Assembly: GCF_001463765.1 (NCBI RefSeq)
Contig: NZ_BBWK01000027.1
Location: 1-64,000 of the forward strand
Direction: 5' to 3'
DNA from: Aureimonas sp. AU4
Lineage (GTDB): Bacteria > Pseudomonadota > Alphaproteobacteria > Rhizobiales > Rhizobiaceae
DNA length: 64,000 nucleotides
Within the stretch, counting starts at the first letter, position 1. Every line of letters begins with the position of its first letter. Positions 18,254 to 26,592 of this stretch are shown here, piece by piece. The position numbers were made by a program, and so were the translations under genes. The notes under the pieces are model-generated. The model saw nothing but the letters and a program-made list of their open reading frames with translations. It made no database searches and was not told the DNA's origin.

Positions 18254-18465
18254 GTCGAGTGCGGCAACCTTTGGCCCGGGCACGCGGCCCGGCGCAACCC
18301 GTCGCGCCAAGAAGAACGGTCAGACTGGCTGGTGTACAAAAATCTTTTGCACGCACTGGATATGGCAAAACTGCGGCCATCTATCACGGTACAGAACAAG
18401 ACTCGTGTCGGACGACGGTGTCTTGTCTCAAACCTTAATGTCGCCTTGCCAGTTTGGAGTGTCCC

Positions 18466-19377
18466 ATGGCCGACTATACCGATCGACCCGTCGCCGTCGC
18501 AGGCGCTGGTCTCCGCCGCATCTCGTGGGGCGCGATCATCGCCGGTACGATCCTGATCCTCGTCTTCCAGCTGCTGCTGGCCCTTCTCGGCCTTGGCATC
18601 GGTCTGGCGACGGTCGATCCGGCCAGCAACGATACCCCTTCGCTCGCGACCTTCGGTTCGGCCAGCGGCATCTGGGCGCTTCTGACGGTTCTCCTCGCCA
18701 CCTTCGCCGGCGCCTATGCCGCCGCCCGCTTCGCCGGCACGCCGTCGCGTCGTGACGGCGCGCTGCACGGCATCACCACATGGGCCACGGCCACGCTCGT
18801 CGCGGTCTACGTGCTGAGCACCAGCGCCACCGGCCTCGTCTCGACCGCCTTCGGCGCGCTCGGCTCCACCGTCCAGTCGCTCGGCTCCACCGTCTCGTCG
18901 CTCGTGCCCGGCTCGCTCGATGCCCTCCCGCCGCAGCTGCGCGCCCAGGCCGAGCAGCTCCTGCAGCGTGGCCAGAACGAGGCCCAGCAGGCCGCGAACA
19001 CGGTTCAGAACGAGGCGCAGCAGGCCGCCAATAACGCCCGCCAGGCTGCCGGCACGCCGGACCTGACCGCCGCGCTCGGCGAGATCGTGAAGGGGCTCGG
19101 CCAGAACGCCACGCCGGAACAGCGCCAGGCCGCCGTGCAGGCCATCTCGACCCAGGCCGGCATCAGCCAGCAGGAGGCCGAGCAGCGCCTGACCCAGTTC
19201 CAGGGTCAGTACGACCAGGCCGTCGAGCAGGCCCGCCAGGCGGCGGACAAGGCGGCCAAGGTCGCCAGCACCACCGCCTTCGTCACGTTCGTCGGCCTGC
19301 TGCTCGGCATGATCGTGGCGGCGCTCGGCGGCATCGCCGGACGTCCGGCGCGCACGGTGGGTTACTACCGCGACTGA
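18466..19377 (+). CDS. Polytopic membrane protein with Q/A-rich periplasmic or cytoplasmic helix
   Basis: A 303-residue protein with two hydrophobic segments near the N-terminus (about 22-48 and 62-88), a third at about 100-120, a long hydrophilic middle (about 140-270), and a final membrane segment (about 273-295). The middle is rich in Gln and Ala, with a short repeat (NEAQQAAN twice, 13 residues apart) and predicted coiled-coil helices. The N-terminal pattern RRISWGAIIAGT is seen in small alphaproteobacterial membrane proteins of unknown function annotated as PhnA-like or YrzE-like. No catalytic motif is visible. The ATG at 18466 has TTGGAG at the right distance. A terminator follows. Confidence 0.78.
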   Translation: MADYTDRPVAVAGAGLRRISWGAIIAGTILILVFQLLLALLGLGIGLATVDPASNDTPSLATFGSASGIWALLTVLLATFAGAYAAARFAGTPSRRDGALHGITTWATATLVAVYVLSTSATGLVSTAFGALGSTVQSLGSTVSSLVPGSLDALPPQLRAQAEQLLQRGQNEAQQAANTVQNEAQQAANNARQAAGTPDLTAALGEIVKGLGQNATPEQRQAAVQAISTQAGISQQEAEQRLTQFQGQYDQAVEQARQAADKAAKVASTTAFVTFVGLLLGMIVAALGGIAGRPARTVGYYRD

Positions 19378-19412
19378 TCTTCCCGGGAAGACCCAGCCGA
19401 ATCGATCCGCAG

Positions 19413-19438
19413 AAGCCGGCGCCCCGCGCCGGCTTTTT
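19413..19438 (+). terminator. Intrinsic terminator
   Basis: Stem AAGCCGGCGC/GCGCCGGCTT with loop CCC and a T5 run, 35 bases after the membrane protein gene. Confidence 0.85.
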
Positions 19439-19515
19439 CGTGCGCGATCGTCTCTCGGGGGCAGGCTTCGGGGCCCGAGGCGCCTGTCGTCGTCATCTAA
19501 CCGATTTTAATATCC

Positions 19516-19532
19516 GCCCTGCCTGGCAGGGC
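19516..19532. promoter_or_regulatory. Perfect 17-base dyad in the aldolase promoter region
   Basis: GCCCTGCC-T-GGCAGGGC, eight-base arms with a one-base centre, about 85 bases before the aldolase start and just after an AT-rich stretch (CCGATTTTAATATCC) that may hold the promoter. With no loop it is more like an operator than a hairpin. The cognate regulator is unknown. Confidence 0.4.
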
Positions 19533-19614
19533 TCTTTACCCCCTTGGGGCCGCTGCGCAGAAAGACGCCGAGGCCTGCACGAGCTGGCCGTTTCGAACAC
19601 CCCTGGGGGAACCG

Positions 19615-20526
19615 ATGCTGAGAACCGAGACCGTCCGCGAGATCCTGCGCTGGTACGAGGGCGAGACCCCGGGCCTGAAGTCCAACCTGTCGCGTCTTCT
19701 CATGCACGGGCGCCTCGCAGGAACGGGACGTGTCGTGATCCTGCCGGTCGACCAGGGCTTCGAGCATGGTCCGGCCCGCTCCTTCGCGCCCAATCCCGCC
19801 GCCTACGATCCGCACTACCTCTACGAGCTGGCGATCGAGTCCGGCGTATCGGGCTACGCCGCGCCGCTCGGCCTCCTGGAGCAGGGCGCCGACACGTTCG
19901 CCGGCGAGGTGCCGCTGATCCTCAAGCTCAATTCGGGCAACTCGCTGGCGGCAGGCGCCGGTGACCAGGCGTTGACGGGCACGGTCGAGGACGCGCTGCG
20001 GCTCGGCTGCGTCGGCGTCGGCTTTACGATCTACCCGGGCTCCGACCACGCCTATGCCATGCTCGAGGAGCTGCGGGAGATCACGCTGCAGGCGAGGTCG
20101 CGTGGCCTCATGACCGTGGTCTGGTCCTACCCGCGCGGCGGCAAGGTGACCAAGCAGGGCGAAACCGGCCTCGATATCATCGCCTACGCCGCCCATATGG
20201 CCGCGCTGTCGGGCGCGACCATCATCAAGGTCAAGCTGCCGACCGACTATATCGACCTTGCGGACGCCCGCTCGACCTACGACAAGTTCCCGGTCGGACC
20301 GAGCCAGGCGGACCGCGTGCGTCATATCATGCAGGCTTCGTTTGCCGGAAAGCGCATCGTCGTCTTCTCGGGCGGCGCGGCGAAGAACACGACCGAGCTT
20401 CTCGACGAGGTCCGCGCCATCCGTGACGGCGGCGGCAACGGCTCGATCATCGGCCGCAACTCGTTCCAGCGCTCGCGCGAGGACGCGCTGAAGCTTCTCG
20501 CCGAGGTCATGGACATCTACGCCTGA
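19615..20526 (+). CDS. fbaB: Class I fructose-bisphosphate aldolase (DhnA/FbaB type)
   Basis: A 303-residue aldolase of the archaeal/bacterial DhnA family, which cleaves fructose-1,6-bisphosphate to dihydroxyacetone phosphate and glyceraldehyde-3-phosphate through a Schiff base. Landmarks are LPVDQGFEHGPARSF (about 43-57), GFTIYPGS (about 136-143), the probable Schiff-base lysine in IIKVKLP (about 203-209), and the phosphate-binding FSGGAAK (about 258-264). A GGGGGAACCG ribosome site precedes the ATG. It stands alone between terminators; an operator-like dyad lies upstream. Confidence 0.93.
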   Translation: MLRTETVREILRWYEGETPGLKSNLSRLLMHGRLAGTGRVVILPVDQGFEHGPARSFAPNPAAYDPHYLYELAIESGVSGYAAPLGLLEQGADTFAGEVPLILKLNSGNSLAAGAGDQALTGTVEDALRLGCVGVGFTIYPGSDHAYAMLEELREITLQARSRGLMTVVWSYPRGGKVTKQGETGLDIIAYAAHMAALSGATIIKVKLPTDYIDLADARSTYDKFPVGPSQADRVRHIMQASFAGKRIVVFSGGAAKNTTELLDEVRAIRDGGGNGSIIGRNSFQRSREDALKLLAEVMDIYA

Positions 20527-20540
20527 GGCCAAATGGACCG

Positions 20541-20574
20541 GGCAGGCGGCGAGCCTTGTTCCTCGCCGCCTGCC
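20541..20574. terminator. Strong hairpin after fbaB
   Basis: Thirteen-base-pair perfect stem GGCAGGCGGCGAG/CTCGCCGCCTGCC, loop of eight, 14 bases past the stop. There is no long T-run, but position and strength suggest a terminator. Confidence 0.6.
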
Positions 20575-20653
20575 TCGCTACCTAGCAGCCGGGTTCGCGC
20601 GACCGCGCGCGAACCGGTCGCCGCGACCCTCGCGGACATCACCGAGGCCAAGC

Positions 20654-21103
20654 GTGACGACTGCGGCTCCCGACAAGCGTCCCGTGACGCGAAACGAAGA
20701 GCTCGTCCTCTCCGCGCTGAAGCGCGCCGAGGCGCCGCAAACGGCCTACCAGCTCCTGGACGCGCTGCGGGAGGAGGGGTTGAAGGCGCCGCCCCAGATC
20801 TACCGCGCCCTTCGCTCGCTCGGTGAGCGCCATCTCGTGCATCGCCTCGACAGCCTCAACGCCTTCGTCGCCTGCGGTCACCACCACGAGCACGACGCCC
20901 GGACGCTCGTCTTCCTGATCTGCGGCGGTTGCGGGCGGGTCTGCGAATTCGCCGACGAGTCCCTCGACCGCCTTCTGAAGGACGCGGCGGGGCGGCGCGG
21001 CTTCCAGGTGGACGACGCCGCCGTCGAGGTGCGCGGCCTCTGCGATTCCTGCCGCAAAGGGACGGACCTTAGGAATTATGGCGGCGCGGTGGCAACGCCT
21101 TAA
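20654..21103 (+). CDS. zur: Fur-family regulator, zinc uptake regulator Zur
   Basis: A 149-residue Fur-family repressor. The N-terminal winged helix (about residues 10-70) contains PQIYRALRSLGERHLVHRL. The dimerisation part carries a His cluster CGHHHEHD (about 74-81) and two CxxC pairs, CGGC (about 91-94) and CDSC (about 133-136), which form the structural zinc site. The short, acidic-poor form and CGHHHEHD favour Zur over Fur, Mur or Irr. The start codon is GTG at 20654 after CGAGG. Zinc uptake genes are not adjacent, so the regulon must lie elsewhere. Confidence 0.82.
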   Translation: MTTAAPDKRPVTRNEELVLSALKRAEAPQTAYQLLDALREEGLKAPPQIYRALRSLGERHLVHRLDSLNAFVACGHHHEHDARTLVFLICGGCGRVCEFADESLDRLLKDAAGRRGFQVDDAAVEVRGLCDSCRKGTDLRNYGGAVATP

Positions 21104-21552
21104 TTCGAGCGATGTCCCCTGAGTCGCGGTTCGGTACCCGCCGACCATCCCTCGGCACCCCTACGAGGGGCCTCTATCCGGTTTGAGTACCCCATCCGGG
21201 GTGTGAACGTGCCGTCGCGCGATCAAGTGTTGCATCACGGTGCCAGATTGCGTGAGACGTGATCTCGGCTGTTCCAACCGCTATTCATTTCAATGGTTTA
21301 AGCCGAAGATCCGGCCGGGTATCGTTAAGTCGCGATTAAGCTTGCAGGGGTATCCCTGTTGTCGAACGCGGTGGGTGCCGGACGGCCTTGTTGCCCCTCA
21401 GCCACACAGCGGTCGGGAACGCAAACCGGGCCATTGCTCGTACCGGGGTGCCGACCCTAAATCGACCTAACCCCGAGCCAATCGGGTCCCCGCTTTCGGT
21501 CTCGCAAGGGTCCGACAGAACAACGTCGCAGAAGCGACACTGGAGTATCACC
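21104..21552. other. 450-base non-coding region upstream of the Omp25-like gene
   Basis: No gene is seen here. The stretch is less GC-rich than its flanks. It holds a CtrA-like box (21325-21339, listed separately), a CcrM methylation motif GAGTC (21121-21125), a short dyad CAGGG-GTAT-CCCTG (21345-21358) and a small hairpin ACCCC/GGGGT at 21189-21202. The last 200 bases before the ATG look like a long untranslated leader for the outer membrane protein. Confidence 0.5.
21325..21339. promoter_or_regulatory. CtrA-like binding site
   Basis: TTAA-GTCGCGA-TTAA matches the full alphaproteobacterial CtrA consensus TTAA-N7-TTAA exactly. It lies 214 bases upstream of the Omp25-like start codon. CtrA is the essential cell-cycle regulator of this class and is known to act on omp25 in Brucella. 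The GC content of the region makes a chance exact match unlikely but not negligible. Confidence 0.55.
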
Positions 21553-22341
21553 ATGAAGCGTTTCGCCCTCCTGCTGGCTTCGGCCGCTTTCGTCACCCCG
21601 GCTCTGGCCGCGGACGTCGTGTACGAGGAGCCCGCGGCTCCGGTCGTCGCTCTGCCCCCGGCCTACAGCTGGACCGGCTTCTACATCGGTGGCCAGGCTG
21701 GCGCCGCTTTCAACCGCGACTCGGGCCCGTTCTCGTCGGACAACACCTCGTTCATCGGCGGTTCGGACAACAGCGATGACGCGGCCTTCATCGGCGGCGT
21801 GCACGTCGGCTACGACTACCAGATCAACAACCTGATCGTTGGCGCGATCGCCGACATCAACTACATCGACGCGTCGTCGGCCACGAGCTACACGATCCCG
21901 AGCTTCAACGGTGGCGTTGACTCGTTCGGCGTCGTCAACGACATCAACTTCGTCGGCACCGTTCGCGCCAAGGTCGGCTTCGCCGCCGACCGCTTCGCGA
22001 TCTACGCCACGGGCGGTCTCGCCTACGCCAACTTCGACAACTCCTACAACGGTTCGTCGAGCTTCCGTTCGCGCGCCGGCACGATCTACACGGTCAACGC
22101 GAACCAGGACAACAACGACGTCGGCTACGCCGTCGGCGGTGGCGTCGACTACCTCGTGACGCCGAACCTCTCGCTCGGCCTCGAGTACCTCTACACGGAC
22201 CTCGGCTCCTCGGACGCCAAGGTCACCTACACCGCGATCGGCAACCGCTTCGGCGCCGACGCGCAGTCGTTCACCGCGAACTCGAACTCGGACCTCGACT
22301 TCCACACCGTGTGGGCCAAGGCTTCGTTCCGCTTCAACTAA
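21553..22341 (+). CDS. Outer membrane beta-barrel protein, Omp25/Omp31 family
   Basis: A 262-residue porin-like protein with a signal peptide (MKRFALLLASAAFVTPALA) and a mature N-terminus that continues into the hallmark YSWTGFYIGGQAGAAF, typical of Rhizobiales Omp25/Omp31 and RopB proteins. Eight amphipathic strands end in the conserved terminal ASFRFN with a final aromatic-X signature for barrel assembly. Such proteins are abundant, stabilise the outer membrane and interact with lipopolysaccharide or peptidoglycan. Codon use is strongly biased to frequent codons (many GGC, AAC, TCG), consistent with high expression. A TGGAG ribosome site precedes the ATG, and a strong terminator follows. 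Confidence 0.92.
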   Translation: MKRFALLLASAAFVTPALAADVVYEEPAAPVVALPPAYSWTGFYIGGQAGAAFNRDSGPFSSDNTSFIGGSDNSDDAAFIGGVHVGYDYQINNLIVGAIADINYIDASSATSYTIPSFNGGVDSFGVVNDINFVGTVRAKVGFAADRFAIYATGGLAYANFDNSYNGSSSFRSRAGTIYTVNANQDNNDVGYAVGGGVDYLVTPNLSLGLEYLYTDLGSSDAKVTYTAIGNRFGADAQSFTANSNSDLDFHTVWAKASFRFN

Positions 22342-22388
22342 GCGGACCGGGTTCCGGGCTCCTCTACAGGAGTTCGAACTCAGAGTTG

Positions 22389-22424
22389 AACCCGTCGCAG
22401 CGAAGGCTGCGGCGGGTTTTTTGT
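22389..22424 (+). terminator. Intrinsic terminator of the Omp25-like gene
   Basis: Stem AACCCGTCGCAGC/GCTGCGGCGGGTT with a GAAG loop (one G-T pair) and a T6 run. Confidence 0.88.
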
Positions 22425-22456
22425 TGCGGCGAACGCCTGCCGTGAACGCTCAGGGC

Positions 22457-22484
22457 AAAAAAAGGAGCGCTCGAGGCGCTCCTT
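22457..22484 (-). terminator. Intrinsic terminator of the PfkB kinase gene
   Basis: On the minus strand AAGGAGCGC/GCGCTCCTT with a short loop is followed by seven T, 25 bases after the kinase stop codon. Confidence 0.85.
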
Positions 22485-22509
22485 GATCGTCAGCGATGGC
22501 GGCGTGCCG

Positions 22510-23466
22510 TCACGCCAGCGGCGCAAGACCGAGATCCGCGCGGCGGGGCAGGTCGGCGCCTCGCCGCGTGCAGGTCACGGCGGCGGCCCGCACCGCGAAG
22601 TCCAGAAGCTCTCCGAGATCGGCTTCCGACAGATCGAGCAGGCCCTCGCGTGACAATCGTCCGCTCTCGGCAAGCCGGCTGAGCGTCGCCGCCTGGAACG
22701 TATCGCCCGCGCCCACCGTGTCGGCCACGACCACGGAGCGACCGCCGACACGCGTCGAGGCGCCGCTGGCGCTCGCCGCCAAGGCGCCCCGCTCGCCGAG
22801 CGTGATGATCGCCATCGCCGCGCCGGCCGTGATCCAGTCCGCCAGCACGGACTCGTGGCTGCGGCCGGGAAACACCTGCTCCACGTCCTCGTCGCTGGCC
22901 TTGATCAGTGTCGCAAAGGGCGCGGTGGCGCCGATGCGCGAACGCCAGATGTCGAGGTCCGGCTGCACCGATGAACGAATGTTGGGATCGTAGGAGATGA
23001 AGCGCCGGTCGTGCTCCTGCGCGACGAGCTTGGCGAGGGCGGAGGCGGTCGGCTCGCTGACTGTGGAGTAGGAGCCCGCCAGGTGGATCGCCTTGAGGGC
23101 GTCGGAAAAATGCGAGGGGACCTCGCGAGGCTCGACCGATCGATCCGCCGTGCCCTCGATGTAGAAGTCGTATCGCGGCGTGCCCTGGGGCGAAAGCGAC
23201 ACCATGGCCAGCGTCGTGTTGCGCGTCGTCTCGATGAGGAAGCGGTCGTCGATGCCTTCCCGGTTCATGAAGGCGCGGATCCGGCGACCGAACAGGTCGC
23301 CCGACATCTTCGTGAAGAAGGCTGAGCGATGTTCGAGCCGGGCAAGCCCGAGCGCGACATTGAGGGCCGAGCCGCCGATGCGACCCGACAGCGAGATGCT
23401 GGAGACATCCGCTTCGTCTCCGCCCGCGAACATGTCGAACAGGGCGTCGCCGCAACTCATGAACAT
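22510..23466 (-). CDS. PfkB-family carbohydrate kinase (fructokinase-like)
   Basis: A 318-residue ribokinase-fold kinase that phosphorylates a sugar with ATP. The N-terminal GDALFDMFAGG is followed by the first PfkB signature region GGSALNVALGLARL (about 33-46), and the C-terminal second signature DTVGAGDTF (about 253-261) holds the catalytic Asp. Fructokinase is the most likely annotation, but sugar specificity cannot be read from the motifs. The frame is open to 23547; the ATG at 23466 is preferred because GGGGAG lies at normal spacing. It has its own terminator. Confidence 0.87.
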   Translation of the reverse strand: MFMSCGDALFDMFAGGDEADVSSISLSGRIGGSALNVALGLARLEHRSAFFTKMSGDLFGRRIRAFMNREGIDDRFLIETTRNTTLAMVSLSPQGTPRYDFYIEGTADRSVEPREVPSHFSDALKAIHLAGSYSTVSEPTASALAKLVAQEHDRRFISYDPNIRSSVQPDLDIWRSRIGATAPFATLIKASDEDVEQVFPGRSHESVLADWITAGAAMAIITLGERGALAASASGASTRVGGRSVVVADTVGAGDTFQAATLSRLAESGRLSREGLLDLSEADLGELLDFAVRAAAVTCTRRGADLPRRADLGLAPLA

Positions 23467-23674
23467 GCCATCTGTCTCCCCTCGATCGTCCGTCGACGCC
23501 CGAGCTGCCCCGAGGCGCTGCGTGTGTCCGCAATGCGTGCCGGCCACTTCCTGTATCAGGAGCGCTCGAGGGGCAAGAGACCGTTCCGGGATCGTGTAAT
23601 CCGACGCTCGTTCAGGAGGGTACGAGCGACTGCGACTTCAGGCCCGTCGCCGCGAACCGTCGGTCGAACTCGCC

Positions 23675-24544
23675 TCAGGCGAGGCCGGTGAGCTGCCGGA
23701 TCAACGAGACGTCGGTGCCGATGAAGGATTGGATCCCGACCATCGGCTGCTGCGGGCTCGCGGTCTGGATGAAGCTGCGCAGGTGCTGCGCGTCGAGCGC
23801 CGAACCCATCCAGTAGCTGTGACAGACCGAGGTCTCGACCTTCTGGTGGCGTTCCGGGCGGTTCTCCACCTCGTCGACGAAGCGACCGTAGATCAGGCAT
23901 TCGGAGAAACGGCGGCGCGCGGCGACCGCCGAAACCCAGGACCGACCCATCGTGTCCTCGATGCGTCCCACCATCTCGCGCGCCGTGTCGCCGCGCCAGG
24001 TGACCGACTGCGCGATGTAGTCGGTCTCCGTGGTCAACCGCGGGTCGATGCCGAGAAGCGCCGCCGCCCGTGCCGCCCAGACGCGATGCTCGTCCATGTC
24101 GCGCGTGATGCCGCGCGGCTTGCGATAGAAGGCGAGGCGGCCGTCCGCGTCCCACTGGTCGGCGACATCGGTCTCGCGCACGAGCACGGTGTCGGAGTCG
24201 CAGAACAAGGCACCATCCTCGTCCATGCGCGCCGCAAACGCGATCTTGCGCAACTGCTGGACATGCCAGCCCCGCAACGGGAGCCCCCGGCTCGAAAGCC
24301 AGAGCCGCCGACGCCCCAGCCGCGTCGGATCGGGCACGACGCGCAGCCAGCGGGGCAGGAGTTCGCGCTCGTCGATGACGACGCGCCGGGGTCCCGCCAG
24401 CTGGCGGAACAGCGCGACGTCGGCCGGCTCCACGAGAAGATAGTGAAACGTATAGCCGCTGACGCGACGATCGATGCTTTCGCACAAGAGGCGGCATCGC
24501 TCGAAGTCGCCGCTGTAGCTTGCAGTCACGATGGCGGTTTTCAT
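23675..24544 (-). CDS. DUF6492 family protein (glycosyltransferase-like)
   Basis: A 289-residue cytoplasmic protein. The N-terminus MKTAIVTASYSGDFERCRLL and the middle FCDSDTVLVRE (a DxD-like motif near residue 115) resemble nucleotide-sugar-binding GT-A folds, and the overall pattern fits DUF6492, often found with surface polysaccharide genes. Here it is isolated, with no polysaccharide neighbours. The segment RGWHVQQLRKIAFAA is the family's conserved Q-x-x-K block. Function is unknown; glycosyl transfer is inference from fold-like motifs. An AT-rich upstream region carries a near CtrA box. Confidence 0.7.
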   Translation of the reverse strand: MKTAIVTASYSGDFERCRLLCESIDRRVSGYTFHYLLVEPADVALFRQLAGPRRVVIDERELLPRWLRVVPDPTRLGRRRLWLSSRGLPLRGWHVQQLRKIAFAARMDEDGALFCDSDTVLVRETDVADQWDADGRLAFYRKPRGITRDMDEHRVWAARAAALLGIDPRLTTETDYIAQSVTWRGDTAREMVGRIEDTMGRSWVSAVAARRRFSECLIYGRFVDEVENRPERHQKVETSVCHSYWMGSALDAQHLRSFIQTASPQQPMVGIQSFIGTDVSLIRQLTGLA

Positions 24545-24578
24545 CGGTTCATCCGAATCAGTGTTGCTGAGACGGAGA

Positions 24579-24593
24579 TTAACGTTTTGTTAG
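24579..24593. promoter_or_regulatory. Near-match CtrA-like box upstream of the DUF6492 gene
   Basis: TTAA-CGTTTTG-TTAG has seven of the eight CtrA consensus bases at the right spacing. It lies 35 bases upstream of the start codon. A CcrM motif GAATC is 20 bases nearer the gene (24555-24559). Confidence 0.3.
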
Positions 24594-24733
24594 TAACTTC
24601 GTTGACGCAAGGTGAACCTATCCTTAATCGCTAAAATGCATTTCAAGGTGAACCCGATCTATTCGCCGGGCGATGGAGCTGGGTCGGATTGGATCCGTTG
24701 CTTGCCTTGAGCCGCCGGATGAACGGCGCTTCC

Positions 24734-25471
24734 TCAGCTTGGGTAGGTGAAGGCGCCGAGAGCCGGGACCTTCACGGTCCAGCGGAGCGGATCGACGCCA
24801 GCCACGAGGCCGAGGATGTTGATCTCGAGGCCCGTCCTTGCGCCGACCGCCAGTCCCGCAAAGCCGAAGAGCGAGGCGCTGAAGCCGTCCGCGTCGAGGC
24901 GCACGAGGCGTCCGTCGACCGGGTAGTCGCGACCGACGGCCGCCGGGGGCAGAACCGCGCCGAAGCCCGGAACCGCGCGCATGACATGGGCGGTGAAGCT
25001 GTTGGAGTTGGGGCCGGGAAAGATCCGGTAGCCGCCACGGGCGGCGAAGGGGTAGTCGGCAATGGCCGCCCGGATGCGAGGGATGGCCGCTTCCGCCGCA
25101 GCCCCATGCAGCGCCGCCACGATGCGCGGCTCGTTCGAGTACCAACGCCCGTCGGGTGCATAGCCGTCGCGCCGGATCGGCGACCCCCATCCGACCTTGT
25201 CGAACCGCTCGTAGCGTTGCGCGCACCTGGCCTTGACGACGATCCAGGAATGCTCGGACACCGCGCCCTTGAGCCCGCCCGTGCGCGCCGACAGAACATA
25301 GGCGGCGGCTTCCGGATCATCTGAGGCGGCCGGAAGGAGCCGCGCGCTGGTCCAGTCCGCATCGCGCCAGGAGGCGGGGTGACTGCCCGCGATCCAGAGG
25401 CCGGCGGCAAGCGCGAGCGGGACGAGGTAGACGAGGACAAAGGCAAGGGCGACCAGTCGCAGGGCGATCAT
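24734..25471 (-). CDS. DUF3750 family membrane-anchored protein
   Basis: A 245-residue protein with one N-terminal hydrophobic segment (MIALRLVALAFVLVYLVPLALAA as signal or anchor) and a mature domain matching DUF3750: SEHSWIVVKAR, GWGSPIRRDGYAPDG, and GPNSNSFTAHVMRAVPG, the last resembling the active core of a NlpC-like or DUF-type hydrolase but without a proven role. The frame runs on upstream, yet the ATG at 25471 begins exactly at the hydrophobic segment and has GGAG before it. It is divergent from the asparaginase gene by 94 bases. Confidence 0.78.
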   Translation of the reverse strand: MIALRLVALAFVLVYLVPLALAAGLWIAGSHPASWRDADWTSARLLPAASDDPEAAAYVLSARTGGLKGAVSEHSWIVVKARCAQRYERFDKVGWGSPIRRDGYAPDGRWYSNEPRIVAALHGAAAEAAIPRIRAAIADYPFAARGGYRIFPGPNSNSFTAHVMRAVPGFGAVLPPAAVGRDYPVDGRLVRLDADGFSASLFGFAGLAVGARTGLEINILGLVAGVDPLRWTVKVPALGAFTYPS

Positions 25472-25565
25472 CGGGCTCCGGGCAAGGGGCGGGCGGACCG
25501 GAAAGTCCGTTTGCGCGGCCGCCGCGTTGCTGTAGGGCACGACGACCGATCCGTCCGGAAGGCCC

Positions 25566-26573
25566 GTGCCCGTGTCCCATATCGTCATCGAAGCCACGCG
25601 CGGCAACGCCGTGGAAAGCCTCCATCTCGTCAGCGCCGCCGTCGTCGACGCAGGCGGGCAAGCCGTCACGTCACATGGTGACATCGAGACCCCCGTCTAT
25701 CCGCGCTCCGCCATCAAGGTGATGCAGGCCCTGCCGCTCGTGGAGAGCGGAGCGGCCGACCGCTACGGGTTCGGCGCGCGCGAATTGTCGCTCGCCTGCG
25801 CCTCGCATTCCGGCGAGGCGCCGCACGTGGCCCTCGCCGCCGACATTCTCGGGCGTGCGGGCCTTGGCGAGGCGAACCTCGAATGCGGCTGCCACTGGCC
25901 CTTCGACCAGAAGGTGGCGATCGCGCTCGCGCAAGGCGGCGGGACGCCGAACCAGCTCCACAACAACTGCTCGGGCAAGCACGCGGGTTTCCTCTGCACG
26001 GCGGTGCATCTGGGAGAGGAAACGCAAGGCTATGTCGGCGCCGCGCATCCCGTGCAGCGCCGCGCGCGCCAAGCGATCGCGGACCTCACAGACACGGAGG
26101 TCGGCGAGGAGACACCCAGCGGCATCGACGGATGCTCGATTCCGACCTACGCCGCCTCGCTGCGCGCCTTCGCGCTCGGCTTCGGACGCCTGACGGGCGG
26201 GACCGGCATTTCGCAGGCGCGGGCTGCGGCCGGCCGGCGCCTGATGGACGCCTGCATGGCGGAACCCTTCTTCATGGCGGGAACGCAGCGCGCCTGCGTG
26301 GCGCTCATGGAGGCCGCTCCCGGCCGCGTCTTCGCCAAGACGGGGGCGGAAGGGGTCTTCTGCGGTGCCGTCCCCGAACTGGGCTTCGGCTTCGCGCTGA
26401 AGGCGCATGATGGCGGCACGCGCGCCGCCGAGAGCGCGGTCGCGCAGCTGATCTCCGATATCTGGCGGCCGCAGGATGCCGCGCTCTCGGAGCGTTACGC
26501 CGAGCTCGCGCGCCACACGCTGCGCAACTGGGAGGGAACCGCGGTCGGCGAGATCCGCCCGCGCCGGGCCTGA
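25566..26573 (+). CDS. L-asparaginase, Rhizobium etli AnsA type (class 3)
   Basis: A 335-residue enzyme of the Asparaginase_II family (PF06089), which hydrolyses asparagine to aspartate and ammonia and is unrelated to E. coli AnsA/AnsB. Residues that match the characterised R. etli enzyme are visible: S48 and K51 in PRSAIKVMQ, S80 in ACAS, and the zinc-site C135 and K138 in NNCSGKHAGF, with a further Cys at 190 in GIDGCSIP. The start codon is GTG at 25566 after GGAAGG. It is a single gene, divergent from DUF3750. Regulation is not apparent. Confidence 0.9.
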   Translation: MPVSHIVIEATRGNAVESLHLVSAAVVDAGGQAVTSHGDIETPVYPRSAIKVMQALPLVESGAADRYGFGARELSLACASHSGEAPHVALAADILGRAGLGEANLECGCHWPFDQKVAIALAQGGGTPNQLHNNCSGKHAGFLCTAVHLGEETQGYVGAAHPVQRRARQAIADLTDTEVGEETPSGIDGCSIPTYAASLRAFALGFGRLTGGTGISQARAAAGRRLMDACMAEPFFMAGTQRACVALMEAAPGRVFAKTGAEGVFCGAVPELGFGFALKAHDGGTRAAESAVAQLISDIWRPQDAALSERYAELARHTLRNWEGTAVGEIRPRRA

Positions 26574-26592
26574 CGACGCGGGCTCCGGCTCG

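Noticed and set aside
18973-19040. Tandem DNA repeat in the Q/A-rich membrane protein
   Set aside because: The repeat is short (NEAQQAAN twice) and consistent with helical heptad-like coding sequence, not a separate repeat element.
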